From SIG452 sp045631485 (GTDB lineage: Bacteria; Bacillota; Clostridia; UMGS1840), in assembly GCA_045631485.1 (NCBI GenBank), contig JAZQUU010000039.1:1-64000 (forward strand): a DNA stretch of 64,000 nt, in the 5' to 3' direction. Under the pieces are notes generated by a model. It was given only the letters and a program-made list of their open reading frames with translations, was not told the DNA's origin and did no database searches. Numbering within the stretch: the stretch's first letter is position 1; each line of letters opens with the position of its first letter. Positions 53,286 through 62,303 of the stretch are shown piece after piece. The position numbers were made by a program, and so were the translations under genes.

Positions 53286-56200
53286 TTATTGAAAATCAAA
53301 CAGACTTACCTGAGCGGAGTCGGGCAATCCTTTGGTGCATCCCATCTGATCCATCTGTTCTAAAATCGTTTTGGAAATTTTTGTACGGTTTAACAAATCT
53401 TCTTTGGTGAAGAAATCACCTTGTTTTCTGGCTTCCACGATGGTTTCTGCCGCCGTTTCACCCAATCCTTTGATTGCCGTAAATGGTAAACGCAATGCAT
53501 TTTCTTCAATTAAAAATTTAGAAGAGTCTGAACGGTACAAATCAACGGGTAAAAATTGGAAACCACGCTTCTGCATTTCATTACACATTTCCAAAATCGT
53601 GAGAATATTCTTTTCTTTCGCATTGGCATCAGGACCAATCATTTCATATTCCTTAATTTTTTGAGGTACTCTGTCACCAACCATAATATCGGCATCAAAA
53701 TCATCCGCACGAACGGTAAAATAGGTCGCATAGTACGCCAACGGATGATGCACTTTATAATAGGCGATTCTGAAAGCCATAGTTACATACGCAACCGCAT
53801 GGGCTTTCGGGAACATATATTTAATTTTTTTACAACTGTCAATGTACCATTCGGGAACATCGTGCTCGCGCATAATTGCTTCCCATTCATCATTTAACCC
53901 TTTACCCTTACGAACACTTTCCATAATGGTAAACGCCGTTTTGGGAGGCAGATTTTTATAAATCAGATAGGTCATAATATCGTCACGGGTACAGATTGCT
54001 TCTTTTAAGGTTGTGGTGCCGGAGTTAATTAAATCCTGGGCATTGTTCAACCAAACGTCAGTACCATGAGACAGACCGGAAATTCGAACCAACTCGGAGA
54101 ATGTGGTAGGTTTGGTATCCACCAACATCTGACGAACAAACTTGGTGCCGAATTCAGGCACACCAAAAGTACCAACTGTGGAGTTGATATCTTCGGGCGT
54201 AACTCCTAATGCTTCTGTTGTTGTGAACAATGACATCGTGTCTTTATCTTCTAACGGGATTGTTTGTGGGTCTAAACCTGTTAAATCCTTCAACATACGA
54301 ATCATGGTAGGATCGTCGTGTCCTAACAGGTCAAGTTTTAATAAACAATCGTGCAGATAGGTATAAGCAAAGTGAGTGGTAACGATATCGCTGTTTGCAT
54401 CATCTGCAGGATGAGCAATCGGGCAGAATTCAAACACTTCATTTTCTTTGGGCACAATCATAACACCGCCGGGATGCTGACCGGTGGTTTTTTTCACGCC
54501 TTCGCATCCGATTGCAAGACGTCTCATTTCGGCAGAATGAACGGAAAGATTGTTTTCTTCCACATATTTTCTCACATAACCCATGGCGTTCTTTTCCGCA
54601 ATGGTAGAAATGGTTCCTGCACGAAATACGTGACCTTCACCGAAAATTTCTTCACAGTATTTGTGAATAATCGGCTGATAATCTCCCGAAAAGTTTAAGT
54701 CGATATCAGGCTCTTTATCCCCGTTAAAACCAAGGAAGGTTTCAAAAGGAATATCATGACCGTCTTGTTTTAATCTTCTTCCGCAATGAGGACAGACTTT
54801 CTCGGGCATATCATACCCTGAATTATATTCTCCGTTGGTGAAAAATTCGGAATATTTACAATCGGGATTTTCGCAGATATAATGTGCACACAAGGCGTTT
54901 ACTTCTGTAATTCCCGATAAAAATGCAACAAATGAAGAACCAACAGATCCTCGGGAACCAACCAAGTAACCGTCCTGCAAGGATTTTTTAACTAGTTTTT
55001 GCGCAATGATATACATTACGGAGAATCCGTTGGTAATAATGGAATTTAACTCCTTATCCATACGTTCTTTTACCAAATCGGGTAAATTTTCTCCGTAAAT
55101 CTCTTTGGCTCTGTCATAGGTCATCTGGCGGAGTTCATCTTCAGCTCCGGGAATCACCGGAGGATGTTTTTCCTTGGGAATCGGAACAATATCACTATCG
55201 CACCAGTCTGCAATCAGATTGGGATTGGTGATAACAATTTCTTTTCTTGTTTCTTCGTCTAAATACCAGAATTCTTCCAACATTTCTTCTGTGGTACGAA
55301 GATATAAGGGAGCTTGTTTATCTGCATCCTTAAAGCCGTGACCGTACATTAAAATTTTACGAAAAGCACTGTCTTCGGGATTTAAGAAGTGAACATCTCC
55401 GGTTGCGGCAACAGGTTTCCCGAGCTTTTTGCCAAGTGCAATAATTTCCTTGTTAAAACGGATAATGTCTGCCTGAGTATGCTGACCGTTATCAATCATA
55501 AATTCATTATTTCCCAACGGCTGCACTTCTAAAAAGTCGTAAAAATTCGCAATTTTTTCAATCGCAGCTTTGGTTGCACCACCACGGATTGCCTGATACA
55601 GTTCTCCTGCTTCGCAGGCACTTCCGTAGATTAAGCCTTCGTGCATCATCTGCAATTCGCTTTTTAACATACGAGGTCTCTTTTTAAAGTGCAACAAATT
55701 GGAGTTTGTTACTAACTTATACAGATTTAGTAACCCTGTTTTATTTTTTACTAAAATAATGCCGTGATAAGGACGAAGATTTTCTGTGTTTTTGGTCAGT
55801 TTGGTATTCATTCCCCAAAGGGTTTCAATTCCAACCTCTTTCACTTTTTCCAAAAGAACCAGGAAAATACCAAACAAAGCCTCCGCATCATTCACCGCAC
55901 GATGATGACCTTCTAAAGAAACATTGGTTTCTTTTGCTAAGGTATCTAACTTATGATTTTTTAAATCAGGGAACGCTCTTCTTGCAAGGTCTAATGTATC
56001 TAAATATCCGTTTTTTACGGAAATATTCAAGCGTTCACAAGCTGCATATAAAAAGCTCATATCAAAGTTGGCGTTGTGAGCAACCAAAACCGCATCTCCC
56101 ACAAATTCCATAAATTTCGGAATCATTACGGTTTCATCTGGTTTATCGGAAAGCATATCATCGGTAATACCGGTTAATTGAGAAATTTCGGGAGTTAAAA

Positions 56201-57527
56201 GTTTTCCGGGATTCACAAATTCAGAGAATCGTTCCACCACTTCCCCGTTTTTCATTTTTACTGCACCGATTTCGGTAATGCGTTCAGTATCGGGAGATAA
56301 TCCGGTGGTTTCAAAGTCGAAAATGACATATTCGGTATCTAGGGTTCTATCTTCTCCTTGATAAATCTCGCCTAAGTCATCCAACAAATAACATTCCACA
56401 CCAAATAACAATTTAATATCTAATTTTTTCTTTTTTACATGCAAATAAGCCTCAGGATATGCCTGAAGTACACCGTGGTCTGTAATCGCAATGGCTTTTT
56501 GCCCCCATTTTGCAGCGGTATCAATCAGTTTTTCCACATCAGAAACACCGTCCACTGCAGACATTTTGGTATGAAGATGAAGCTCTACTCGCTTTTCTTC
56601 AGCGTTATCCATACGGATTTCTTTTTCTTCTATCATAATATCATAGGGATTGATTACAAAATCACGAAGATATTTGTCGTAAACGGTTTCACCGCGAATT
56701 TTTAAGTAGGAACCAACCTTTACTTTATCGGAAAATCCTGCGTATTCTTCTTTGGTAAACAACTTTTTTACTGTAACAGAAGAAGTTCCGTCGGTCACAT
56801 CCATATTAAGTGCCATATAGCCGTTTCTGGTTTCTCTTTCTTCCATGTGAAACACATCGGCCATAATAATAACTCTTCCGCTTTCAGAACTTAAAGAAGC
56901 AATTGAAACAACATTTCCTTTAATTTCTTTTCCCATTACAAGGGGGCTTTTTTTCTTTTCGGAAAGCTCTTTCAAAGTTTCTTCCATTTCAGTGGCAATG
57001 GTTTCACGAATATATTCCGCGCGTTTCTCCAAATAATCTTCCGGAGCAGGAGCAGGCACTTCAATCCCGTCGAAAAAAGCAACGTCGATATCCAAAGAAA
57101 ACTCTTCTGAAATCATTTTTTTGATTTCATCACCGGTTCCGTTATGTTCCAGTAAATCTGCACCGCCGCCTGCAAGTTGAATTGATAATAAGTTATCCTG
57201 ATACGAGGCGGTGGAATTCTCCATAAATTGTTTGATGCCGGGCATTTTAAAAGAAATGTATGTGAGAATTTCCGGATAATAGGCAGACGAAAATAAAGCA
57301 CTCGGATAACGGGCAAATAATTTAATCACAGAAAGCCCGTATGTTTCCCGAATACTTTTTGCAACGGTAAAAATCAATTGTTTGGAAATAATCTCAGGAA
57401 AAAGAACCACTGTCTCAATTTTCTTTTGTTCCTGATACACCGTAAAATCCTGAAGTTCTCCCTTGGATAATAATTCCTTATATTTGATTACTTCAGGTGC
57501 CTGACTGAAAATTTCTGCTAAGTTCAT
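53286..57527 (-). CDS. polC: DNA polymerase III alpha subunit, PolC type
   Basis: A 1413-residue Gram-positive replicative polymerase. In order: N-terminal domain, OB fold, PHP domain (HLHTKMSAVDG near 317), an inserted DEDD 3'-5' exonuclease (FDFETTGLSPDTERITEIG near 400; AHNANFDMSFL), palm/finger regions with a CENPDC...CPHC zinc site near 890, and the catalytic DIDLNFSGDYQ. ATG 57527 has GGAG about 9 bp upstream. It has its own promoter at 57561-57589. Confidence 0.98.
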   Translation of the reverse strand: MNLAEIFSQAPEVIKYKELLSKGELQDFTVYQEQKKIETVVLFPEIISKQLIFTVAKSIRETYGLSVIKLFARYPSALFSSAYYPEILTYISFKMPGIKQFMENSTASYQDNLLSIQLAGGGADLLEHNGTGDEIKKMISEEFSLDIDVAFFDGIEVPAPAPEDYLEKRAEYIRETIATEMEETLKELSEKKKSPLVMGKEIKGNVVSIASLSSESGRVIIMADVFHMEERETRNGYMALNMDVTDGTSSVTVKKLFTKEEYAGFSDKVKVGSYLKIRGETVYDKYLRDFVINPYDIMIEEKEIRMDNAEEKRVELHLHTKMSAVDGVSDVEKLIDTAAKWGQKAIAITDHGVLQAYPEAYLHVKKKKLDIKLLFGVECYLLDDLGEIYQGEDRTLDTEYVIFDFETTGLSPDTERITEIGAVKMKNGEVVERFSEFVNPGKLLTPEISQLTGITDDMLSDKPDETVMIPKFMEFVGDAVLVAHNANFDMSFLYAACERLNISVKNGYLDTLDLARRAFPDLKNHKLDTLAKETNVSLEGHHRAVNDAEALFGIFLVLLEKVKEVGIETLWGMNTKLTKNTENLRPYHGIILVKNKTGLLNLYKLVTNSNLLHFKKRPRMLKSELQMMHEGLIYGSACEAGELYQAIRGGATKAAIEKIANFYDFLEVQPLGNNEFMIDNGQHTQADIIRFNKEIIALGKKLGKPVAATGDVHFLNPEDSAFRKILMYGHGFKDADKQAPLYLRTTEEMLEEFWYLDEETRKEIVITNPNLIADWCDSDIVPIPKEKHPPVIPGAEDELRQMTYDRAKEIYGENLPDLVKERMDKELNSIITNGFSVMYIIAQKLVKKSLQDGYLVGSRGSVGSSFVAFLSGITEVNALCAHYICENPDCKYSEFFTNGEYNSGYDMPEKVCPHCGRRLKQDGHDIPFETFLGFNGDKEPDIDLNFSGDYQPIIHKYCEEIFGEGHVFRAGTISTIAEKNAMGYVRKYVEENNLSVHSAEMRRLAIGCEGVKKTTGQHPGGVMIVPKENEVFEFCPIAHPADDANSDIVTTHFAYTYLHDCLLKLDLLGHDDPTMIRMLKDLTGLDPQTIPLEDKDTMSLFTTTEALGVTPEDINSTVGTFGVPEFGTKFVRQMLVDTKPTTFSELVRISGLSHGTDVWLNNAQDLINSGTTTLKEAICTRDDIMTYLIYKNLPPKTAFTIMESVRKGKGLNDEWEAIMREHDVPEWYIDSCKKIKYMFPKAHAVAYVTMAFRIAYYKVHHPLAYYATYFTVRADDFDADIMVGDRVPQKIKEYEMIGPDANAKEKNILTILEMCNEMQKRGFQFLPVDLYRSDSSKFLIEENALRLPFTAIKGLGETAAETIVEARKQGDFFTKEDLLNRTKISKTILEQMDQMGCTKGLPDSAQVSLFDFQ

Positions 57528-57560
57528 AATCATTCTCCAACTACATTTCATTGTCTTTTC

Positions 57561-57589
57561 AGTATATCATATTTTCCCGAAAAGTGCAA
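57561..57589 (-). promoter_or_regulatory. Promoter of polC
   Basis: Minus strand TTGCAC (57584-57589), 17 bp, TATACT (57561-57566). It lies between the rex terminator and polC. Confidence 0.68.
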
Positions 57590-57636
57590 CATATTTTTCA
57601 AGGAAATTTGTAAAACAACGGTACGATTTTCAAATA

Positions 57637-57667
57637 AAAAAGCGGAGTATAAATCACTCCGCTTTTT
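57637..57667 (-). terminator. Terminator of rex
   Basis: Perfect 12-bp arms (AAAAAGCGGAGT and complement), 7-nt loop, T-run, starting 3 bp past the rex stop. Confidence 0.9.
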
Positions 57668-57670
57668 AAC

Positions 57671-58321
57671 CTATTTTGATTTTTCAAAATGTTCAATTTC
57701 GTTCAATTTATAAGCTAATGTCATCAAACTGTCGGATAAATGGACATTAACCAAAGCTACATTGGAAGGAACCGATACATCCAGGTATGAGAAATTCCAG
57801 ATGCCTTTCACCCCTGCTTCTACAATATCATCAATCAATTCTTTTACCGATGCAGCAGGCAGTGTCAACATAGCAATTTTGATTTCATTTTCTTTGATAA
57901 ATGCAACCAGATTTTCAACAGATTCCACTAAAATTCCGTTAATTTCAGTCCCAATAACTGCTGGATTATTATCAAAAATTGCCTTAATCTTAAATCCTCG
58001 ACGTTCAAAATTGGTGTAGTTGGCAACGGCGTGACCTAAATTCCCGGCACCGACCAATACACAAGAAAGCTCTTGGCCTAATCCCAGGATGTTTCCAATT
58101 TCGGTATGTAACATTTTTACATTATAACCGTAACCTTGTTGACCGAAGCCGCCAAAATTATTTAAGTCCTGACGCACCTGAGACGCAGTAATGTGCATTC
58201 TTTGCGCCAATTCGTTAGATGAAATACGGTCGATATTCCCTTCCAAAAGTTGGGATAAATGTCTGTAATACCGAGGGAGCCGTTTGATAACTGCTTCAGA
58301 TACCTTTTTTCTTTGTATCAT
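57671..58321 (-). CDS. rex: Redox-sensing transcriptional repressor Rex
   Basis: A 216-residue NADH-sensing repressor. The N-terminal winged helix reads VIKRLPRYYRHLSQL and HITASQVRQDLNNFGGFGQQGYGYNV. The Rossmann motif is VGAGNLGHAVANY. A C-terminal helix swaps domains in the dimer. Rex controls fermentation and hydrogenase genes in Clostridia. The start ATG 58321 has only a weak SD. I could not find a clear Rex operator (TTGTGAA-type palindrome) at nearby promoters. Confidence 0.96.
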   Translation of the reverse strand: MIQRKKVSEAVIKRLPRYYRHLSQLLEGNIDRISSNELAQRMHITASQVRQDLNNFGGFGQQGYGYNVKMLHTEIGNILGLGQELSCVLVGAGNLGHAVANYTNFERRGFKIKAIFDNNPAVIGTEINGILVESVENLVAFIKENEIKIAMLTLPAASVKELIDDIVEAGVKGIWNFSYLDVSVPSNVALVNVHLSDSLMTLAYKLNEIEHFEKSK

Positions 58322-58359
58322 TTTTTATAAATTCACTTTCTTTGAAAATAACGAATTAA

Positions 58360-59517
58360 CTACATTTTGGAAACGGTATCCATAACATACTGAGAAAATT
58401 CTGCACTGGTTGCACCGTCTGCACGTCCTGTAATTACCACTTTCTTTTCAGAATACATACAAATATCCAATGCTTTTTCCAGCTTGTTTGCAGCTTCGGT
58501 ATAACCGATATGAGACAACAGCATTACGCATGCACGGAAAATAGAGCAAGGATCTGCATAAATATCTCTGCCTTCTTTCACCATTCTGGGAGCAGAACCG
58601 TGAATCGCTTCAAACATTGCATACTGTTTTCCTAAATTGGAGGAACCGGCAGTACCAACGCCGCCTTGGAATTCTGCAGCTTCATCTGTGATGATATCTC
58701 CGTATAAATTCGGCAGAATCATAACCTGGAAGTCTTTTCTTCTTTTTTCGTCAACAAGCTTCGCAGTCATAATATCGATATACCAGTCATCTACTTCGAT
58801 TCCCGGATAATCTTTGGCAATCTCGTTACAAATTCTTAAGAATTTACCGTCGGTTGTTTTGATAACGTTCGCTTTGGTAACGATGGAAACTCTGGTTTTT
58901 CCGTTTGCTTTTGCATAGTCAAACGCAGCTTTTGCAATTCTTCTGGTACCTTCTGTTGTGGTAACGCAAAAATCAATTGCCAAATCGTCATCCACTTCAA
59001 TACCGTCGGAGCCTACTGCATAAGAGCCTTCGGTGTTTTCTCTAAAGAATGTCCAGTCAATTCCCTGCTCGGGAACTTTTACAGGTCTTACATTTGCAAA
59101 AAGGTCCAGTTCTTTTCTCATTGCAACGTTTGCACTTTCCACATTCGGCCACGGATCGCCTTTTCTGGGAGTAGTGGTAGGACCTTTTAAAATAACATCA
59201 CAAGATTTTAATTCTGCCAAAGTGTCATCGGGGATTGCTTTGTTTAACTCTGCGCGACGTTCGATGGTTAAACCGTCAATCACTTTAAACTGAACTTTTC
59301 CTTTTGCCACTTCATCTTTTAATAAAAATTCTAAGATTTTATGACCTTCACCGGTGATTCTGGGGCCAATACCGTCGCCACCGCAAACACCGATAACAAT
59401 TTTATCAAGCTTGGTAAAATCTTTAAAATCACCTGCGTTATTGATTCTTTCTACTCTAGCTAACTGTTTTTCTAAGATTTTTTCAAATCTTTCTTTTGCA
59501 ATCTGAATTTTATCCAT
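58360..59517 (-). CDS. Isocitrate/isopropylmalate dehydrogenase family, probably isocitrate dehydrogenase
   Basis: A 385-residue beta-decarboxylating dehydrogenase. Metal and substrate motifs are present: GGDGIGPRIT, FRENTEGSYAVG, and NLYGDIITDEAAEFQGGVGTAGS with the Mg-binding aspartates. Unlike LeuB, the neighbour is aconitase and not leuCD, so isocitrate is the likely substrate; the cofactor cannot be read with confidence. It starts 18 bp after the aconitase stop and precedes rex. Confidence 0.88.
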   Translation of the reverse strand: MDKIQIAKERFEKILEKQLARVERINNAGDFKDFTKLDKIVIGVCGGDGIGPRITGEGHKILEFLLKDEVAKGKVQFKVIDGLTIERRAELNKAIPDDTLAELKSCDVILKGPTTTPRKGDPWPNVESANVAMRKELDLFANVRPVKVPEQGIDWTFFRENTEGSYAVGSDGIEVDDDLAIDFCVTTTEGTRRIAKAAFDYAKANGKTRVSIVTKANVIKTTDGKFLRICNEIAKDYPGIEVDDWYIDIMTAKLVDEKRRKDFQVMILPNLYGDIITDEAAEFQGGVGTAGSSNLGKQYAMFEAIHGSAPRMVKEGRDIYADPCSIFRACVMLLSHIGYTEAANKLEKALDICMYSEKKVVITGRADGATSAEFSQYVMDTVSKM

Positions 59518-59535
59518 TTTTTTGCTCCTTTTAGA

Positions 59536-61467
59536 TTATGCACGATTTTTGGTAAAGTTTAAAAGTCCGCCGTCAATCAACATTTCGCGGTCTCTGTCAG
59601 AAAATTCCTGAACCAGCGGAATTTCTTTATTTTTGGTTTTATTAAATAATACAATGGGTTGATTATTTAAAATTGCAGTTTTAATATCTTTTAATTCCAA
59701 TTCATCAGCTAAATCAATGCCGTCGTAGTCTTCTTCGTTTTGGAAAGTCAGCGGAACAATGCCGGCGTTAATTAAGTTTGCTTTATGAATTCTTGCAAAG
59801 GATTTAGTAATAACTGCTTTTACACCTAAGTATAAAGGAGCTAAAGCAGCGTGTTCTCTAGAGGAACCCTGACCATAGTTTGCACCACCGATGATGATGG
59901 ATTTTTTCATTTCCAATGCTCTGTCGTGGAAGCTTTCATCACATACTGCAAAACAGAATTTTGAAATTGCAGGAATGTTGGAACGAAGAGGCAGAATTTT
60001 TGCACCTGCAGGCATAATGTGGTCGGTGGTGATATTATCGCCCACTTTTAAGCTTACTCCTGCAACAATGTCTTCTTCCATCGGTTCAGATGTAGGGAAT
60101 GGTTTAATATTAGGACCTCTTAACACTTCAACAGAATCCATATCCGCTTCAGCCACGGGAGGAACAATCATATTATCGTTGATGGTAAATACTTCAGGTA
60201 ATTTGAAATCAGGCATTTCGCCGATTTCTCTGGGATCAGTTAAATAGCCGTTGATAGCAGAAATTGCTGCCATCTCGGGAGAAACCAAGTAAATCTGACC
60301 GTCTTTGGTGCCGGATCTACCTTCAAAGTTACGATTAAAGGTTCTTAAAGAAATCCCTTTGGAATTGGGAGACTGCCCCATACCGATACAAGGACCGCAA
60401 GCACTTTCCAAAATTCTTGCACCTGCATCAATTAAGATAGACAATGCACCGTTTTCAGCCAACATATTCAATACCTGTTTGGAACCGGGAGCGATTGCCA
60501 AAGACACATCGGGATGAACGGTTTTTCCTTTTAAAATGTGAGCCACCTTCATCATATCGAGTAATGAAGAGTTGGTGCAGGAACCGATACAAACCTGATC
60601 AATTTTCATATTGCCGATTTCTTCCACAGATTTAATATTGTCGGGAGAATGAGGACAAGCAGCTAACGGTTTTAATTCGGATAAATTGATGGTAATTACT
60701 TTATCATAAACGGCATCTTCATCTGCTGCCAAGGGAGTGTAATCTTCTTCCCTTTTCTGTGCTTTTAAGAATGCTTCGGTAATTTCATCAGACGGGAAAA
60801 TAGATGTGGTTGCACCAAGCTCTGCACCCATATTGGTGATGGTTGCACGCTCGGGAACAGAAAGAGTTTTCACTCCTTCTCCTGCGTATTCAATGATTTT
60901 ACCAACGCCGCCTTTTACAGACAGAATTCTTAACACTTCTAAAATAACATCTTTGGCACTAACCCAGGGATTTAATTTCCCGGTCAATTCCACTTTTACA
61001 ATTTCGGGGCATACAATATGATAAGCGCCGCCGCCCATTGCAACCGCAACGTCCATACCACCTGCACCGATGGCAATCATACCGATACCGCCGCCTGTGG
61101 GAGTGTGCGAATCGGAACCGATTAAGGTTTTACCGGGAATCCCAAAACGTTCCAAATGAACCTGATGGCAAATCCCGTTACCGGGACGGGAAAAATAAAT
61201 GCCGTGTTTTTTACAGATACTTCCGATAAAACGGTGGTCGTCTGCGTTTTCAAAACCGGACTGCAAGGTGTTGTGGTCAATATATGCAACTGATTTTTCA
61301 GTTTTTACTCTTTTTACGCCCATTGCTTCAAATTCCAGATAAGCCATGGTGCCGGTTGCATCCTGGGTTAAGGTTTGGTCGATACGAATGGCAATTGCAC
61401 TGCCTCGTTTTAATTCACCCTCTACCAGATGCGCTTTTAATATTTTTTCTGCAAGTGTGTAACCCAT
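59536..61467 (-). CDS. Aconitate hydratase
   Basis: A 643-residue Fe4S4 enzyme isomerising citrate to isocitrate. Cluster cysteines are in CIGSCTNSSLLD and ESACGPCIGMGQSPNS. The C-terminal swivel domain carries GGANYGQGSSREHAALAPLYLG. The length and single-polypeptide form fit the short bacterial aconitase type (LeuCD-fused-like). ATG 61467 is chosen, with ACGGTGAA upstream; the frame is open to 61554. With the next gene it supplies 2-oxoglutarate for glutamate synthesis; citrate synthase is not in the window. Confidence 0.94.
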   Translation of the reverse strand: MGYTLAEKILKAHLVEGELKRGSAIAIRIDQTLTQDATGTMAYLEFEAMGVKRVKTEKSVAYIDHNTLQSGFENADDHRFIGSICKKHGIYFSRPGNGICHQVHLERFGIPGKTLIGSDSHTPTGGGIGMIAIGAGGMDVAVAMGGGAYHIVCPEIVKVELTGKLNPWVSAKDVILEVLRILSVKGGVGKIIEYAGEGVKTLSVPERATITNMGAELGATTSIFPSDEITEAFLKAQKREEDYTPLAADEDAVYDKVITINLSELKPLAACPHSPDNIKSVEEIGNMKIDQVCIGSCTNSSLLDMMKVAHILKGKTVHPDVSLAIAPGSKQVLNMLAENGALSILIDAGARILESACGPCIGMGQSPNSKGISLRTFNRNFEGRSGTKDGQIYLVSPEMAAISAINGYLTDPREIGEMPDFKLPEVFTINDNMIVPPVAEADMDSVEVLRGPNIKPFPTSEPMEEDIVAGVSLKVGDNITTDHIMPAGAKILPLRSNIPAISKFCFAVCDESFHDRALEMKKSIIIGGANYGQGSSREHAALAPLYLGVKAVITKSFARIHKANLINAGIVPLTFQNEEDYDGIDLADELELKDIKTAILNNQPIVLFNKTKNKEIPLVQEFSDRDREMLIDGGLLNFTKNRA

Positions 61468-61544
61468 AATATTCACCGTAATAATCTGTTTATGTAGTTC
61501 AGATGCCCTTTCTTGCTTTATCATTAATAAAAAAATCAAGTAAT

Positions 61545-61573
61545 ATTTTATCATATATCATTTAAAATTGCAA
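61545..61573 (-). promoter_or_regulatory. Promoter of the aconitase operon
   Basis: Minus strand TTGCAA (61568-61573), 17 bp, TAAAAT (61545-61550). Confidence 0.62.
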
Positions 61574-61635
61574 GTAGTTGGTTAAAAAAATAACAATTTT
61601 TAACTGAATATTTCACACAAATATTTTTTTGCAAC

Positions 61636-61671
61636 AAAAAAGACCCACTGCAATCATACAGTGAGTCTTTT
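61636..61671 (-). terminator. Terminator of the P-loop ATPase gene
   Basis: A 13-bp stem (AAAAGACTCACTG paired with CAGTGGGTCTTTT on the minus strand, one G-U) with an 8-nt loop and a T6 tail, 17 bp past the stop. Confidence 0.85.
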
Positions 61672-61688
61672 GAAACAAGAAAGAGGTT

Positions 61689-62102
61689 TTATTTCACAAT
61701 ATATTTTTTAGTAGCTTCTTCAGCTTCCGCTTCGTCACCGCTAATCATAATTGTAAATTTAATATTAAACTGTGCAGACAATTTTTCCAAATAAGGAATC
61801 ACTGCATCCGCATCTTTAACAGAAGATTTCATAATGGTGGTTAAGCTATCAATAAAAATATGTGTAACATCAAAATTCATAGAAATCAAGCCGCATAAGA
61901 ATCCGTATAATTCTCCTGCACCGTTAATTTCAAAATCAGATGCGTTAATCAATCTTGCATCACGGGAAATGCTTAAGTTGTAACGATCGTCTTTTACGAT
62001 ACAAACAACATTACCGTGTTCGTTTTCAACCGCTTCAGCTACCCAAGAAATTAAGGTTTTGGATTTGCCGGTTCCTTTGGGTCCAATCAACACTTTAATC
62101 AT
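61689..62102 (-). CDS. Small P-loop ATPase of unknown function
   Basis: A 137-residue protein. A Walker A motif GPKGTGKSKT lies at about residues 6-15 and a Walker B-like HIFIDSL at about 83-89. The fold appears to be a compact RecA/PilT-like or AAA-like domain without accessory regions. ATG 62102 is chosen because GAGGAT lies 9 bp upstream and overlaps the earlier ATG 62117. It is a single-gene unit with its own promoter, a leader of about 130 nt and a terminator. Family not recognised. Confidence 0.72.
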   Translation of the reverse strand: MIKVLIGPKGTGKSKTLISWVAEAVENEHGNVVCIVKDDRYNLSISRDARLINASDFEINGAGELYGFLCGLISMNFDVTHIFIDSLTTIMKSSVKDADAVIPYLEKLSAQFNIKFTIMISGDEAEAEEATKKYIVK

Positions 62103-62236
62103 AATGAAAATCCTCATCGTTTTAAGGTTTCCCTTAAAAACCCTTTCTTAAGTTATTTGTGCCCGATATTGCATTTTTTAGTTCAAAATACAATATCCGA
62201 AAAGAAAAACAATATGTAATTCCTTTTCTTTAACTA

Positions 62237-62265
62237 AGTATAGCACAATTGTTACAAAAATGCAA
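62237..62265 (-). promoter_or_regulatory. Promoter of the P-loop ATPase gene
   Basis: Minus strand TTGCAT (62260-62265), 17 bp, TATACT (62237-62242). It overlaps an inverted repeat at 62252-62277. Confidence 0.62.
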
Positions 62266-62277
62266 GTATTTTTGTAA
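62252..62277. repeat. Inverted repeat between the P-loop gene and pgi
   Basis: Perfect 10-bp arms (TTACAAAAAT and complement) with a 6-nt spacer. It spans the -35 region of the P-loop gene promoter. It could be an operator, or a weak terminator for pgi (stop at 62304). Confidence 0.6.
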
Positions 62278-62303
62278 TATTTTTGGTTACTTTTTTGTTA
62301 CAC

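Noticed and set aside
58322..58400. Rex autoregulatory operator upstream of rex
   Set aside because: No TTGTGAA...TTCACAA-type palindrome is visible, and rex seems to be read from the aconitase operon.
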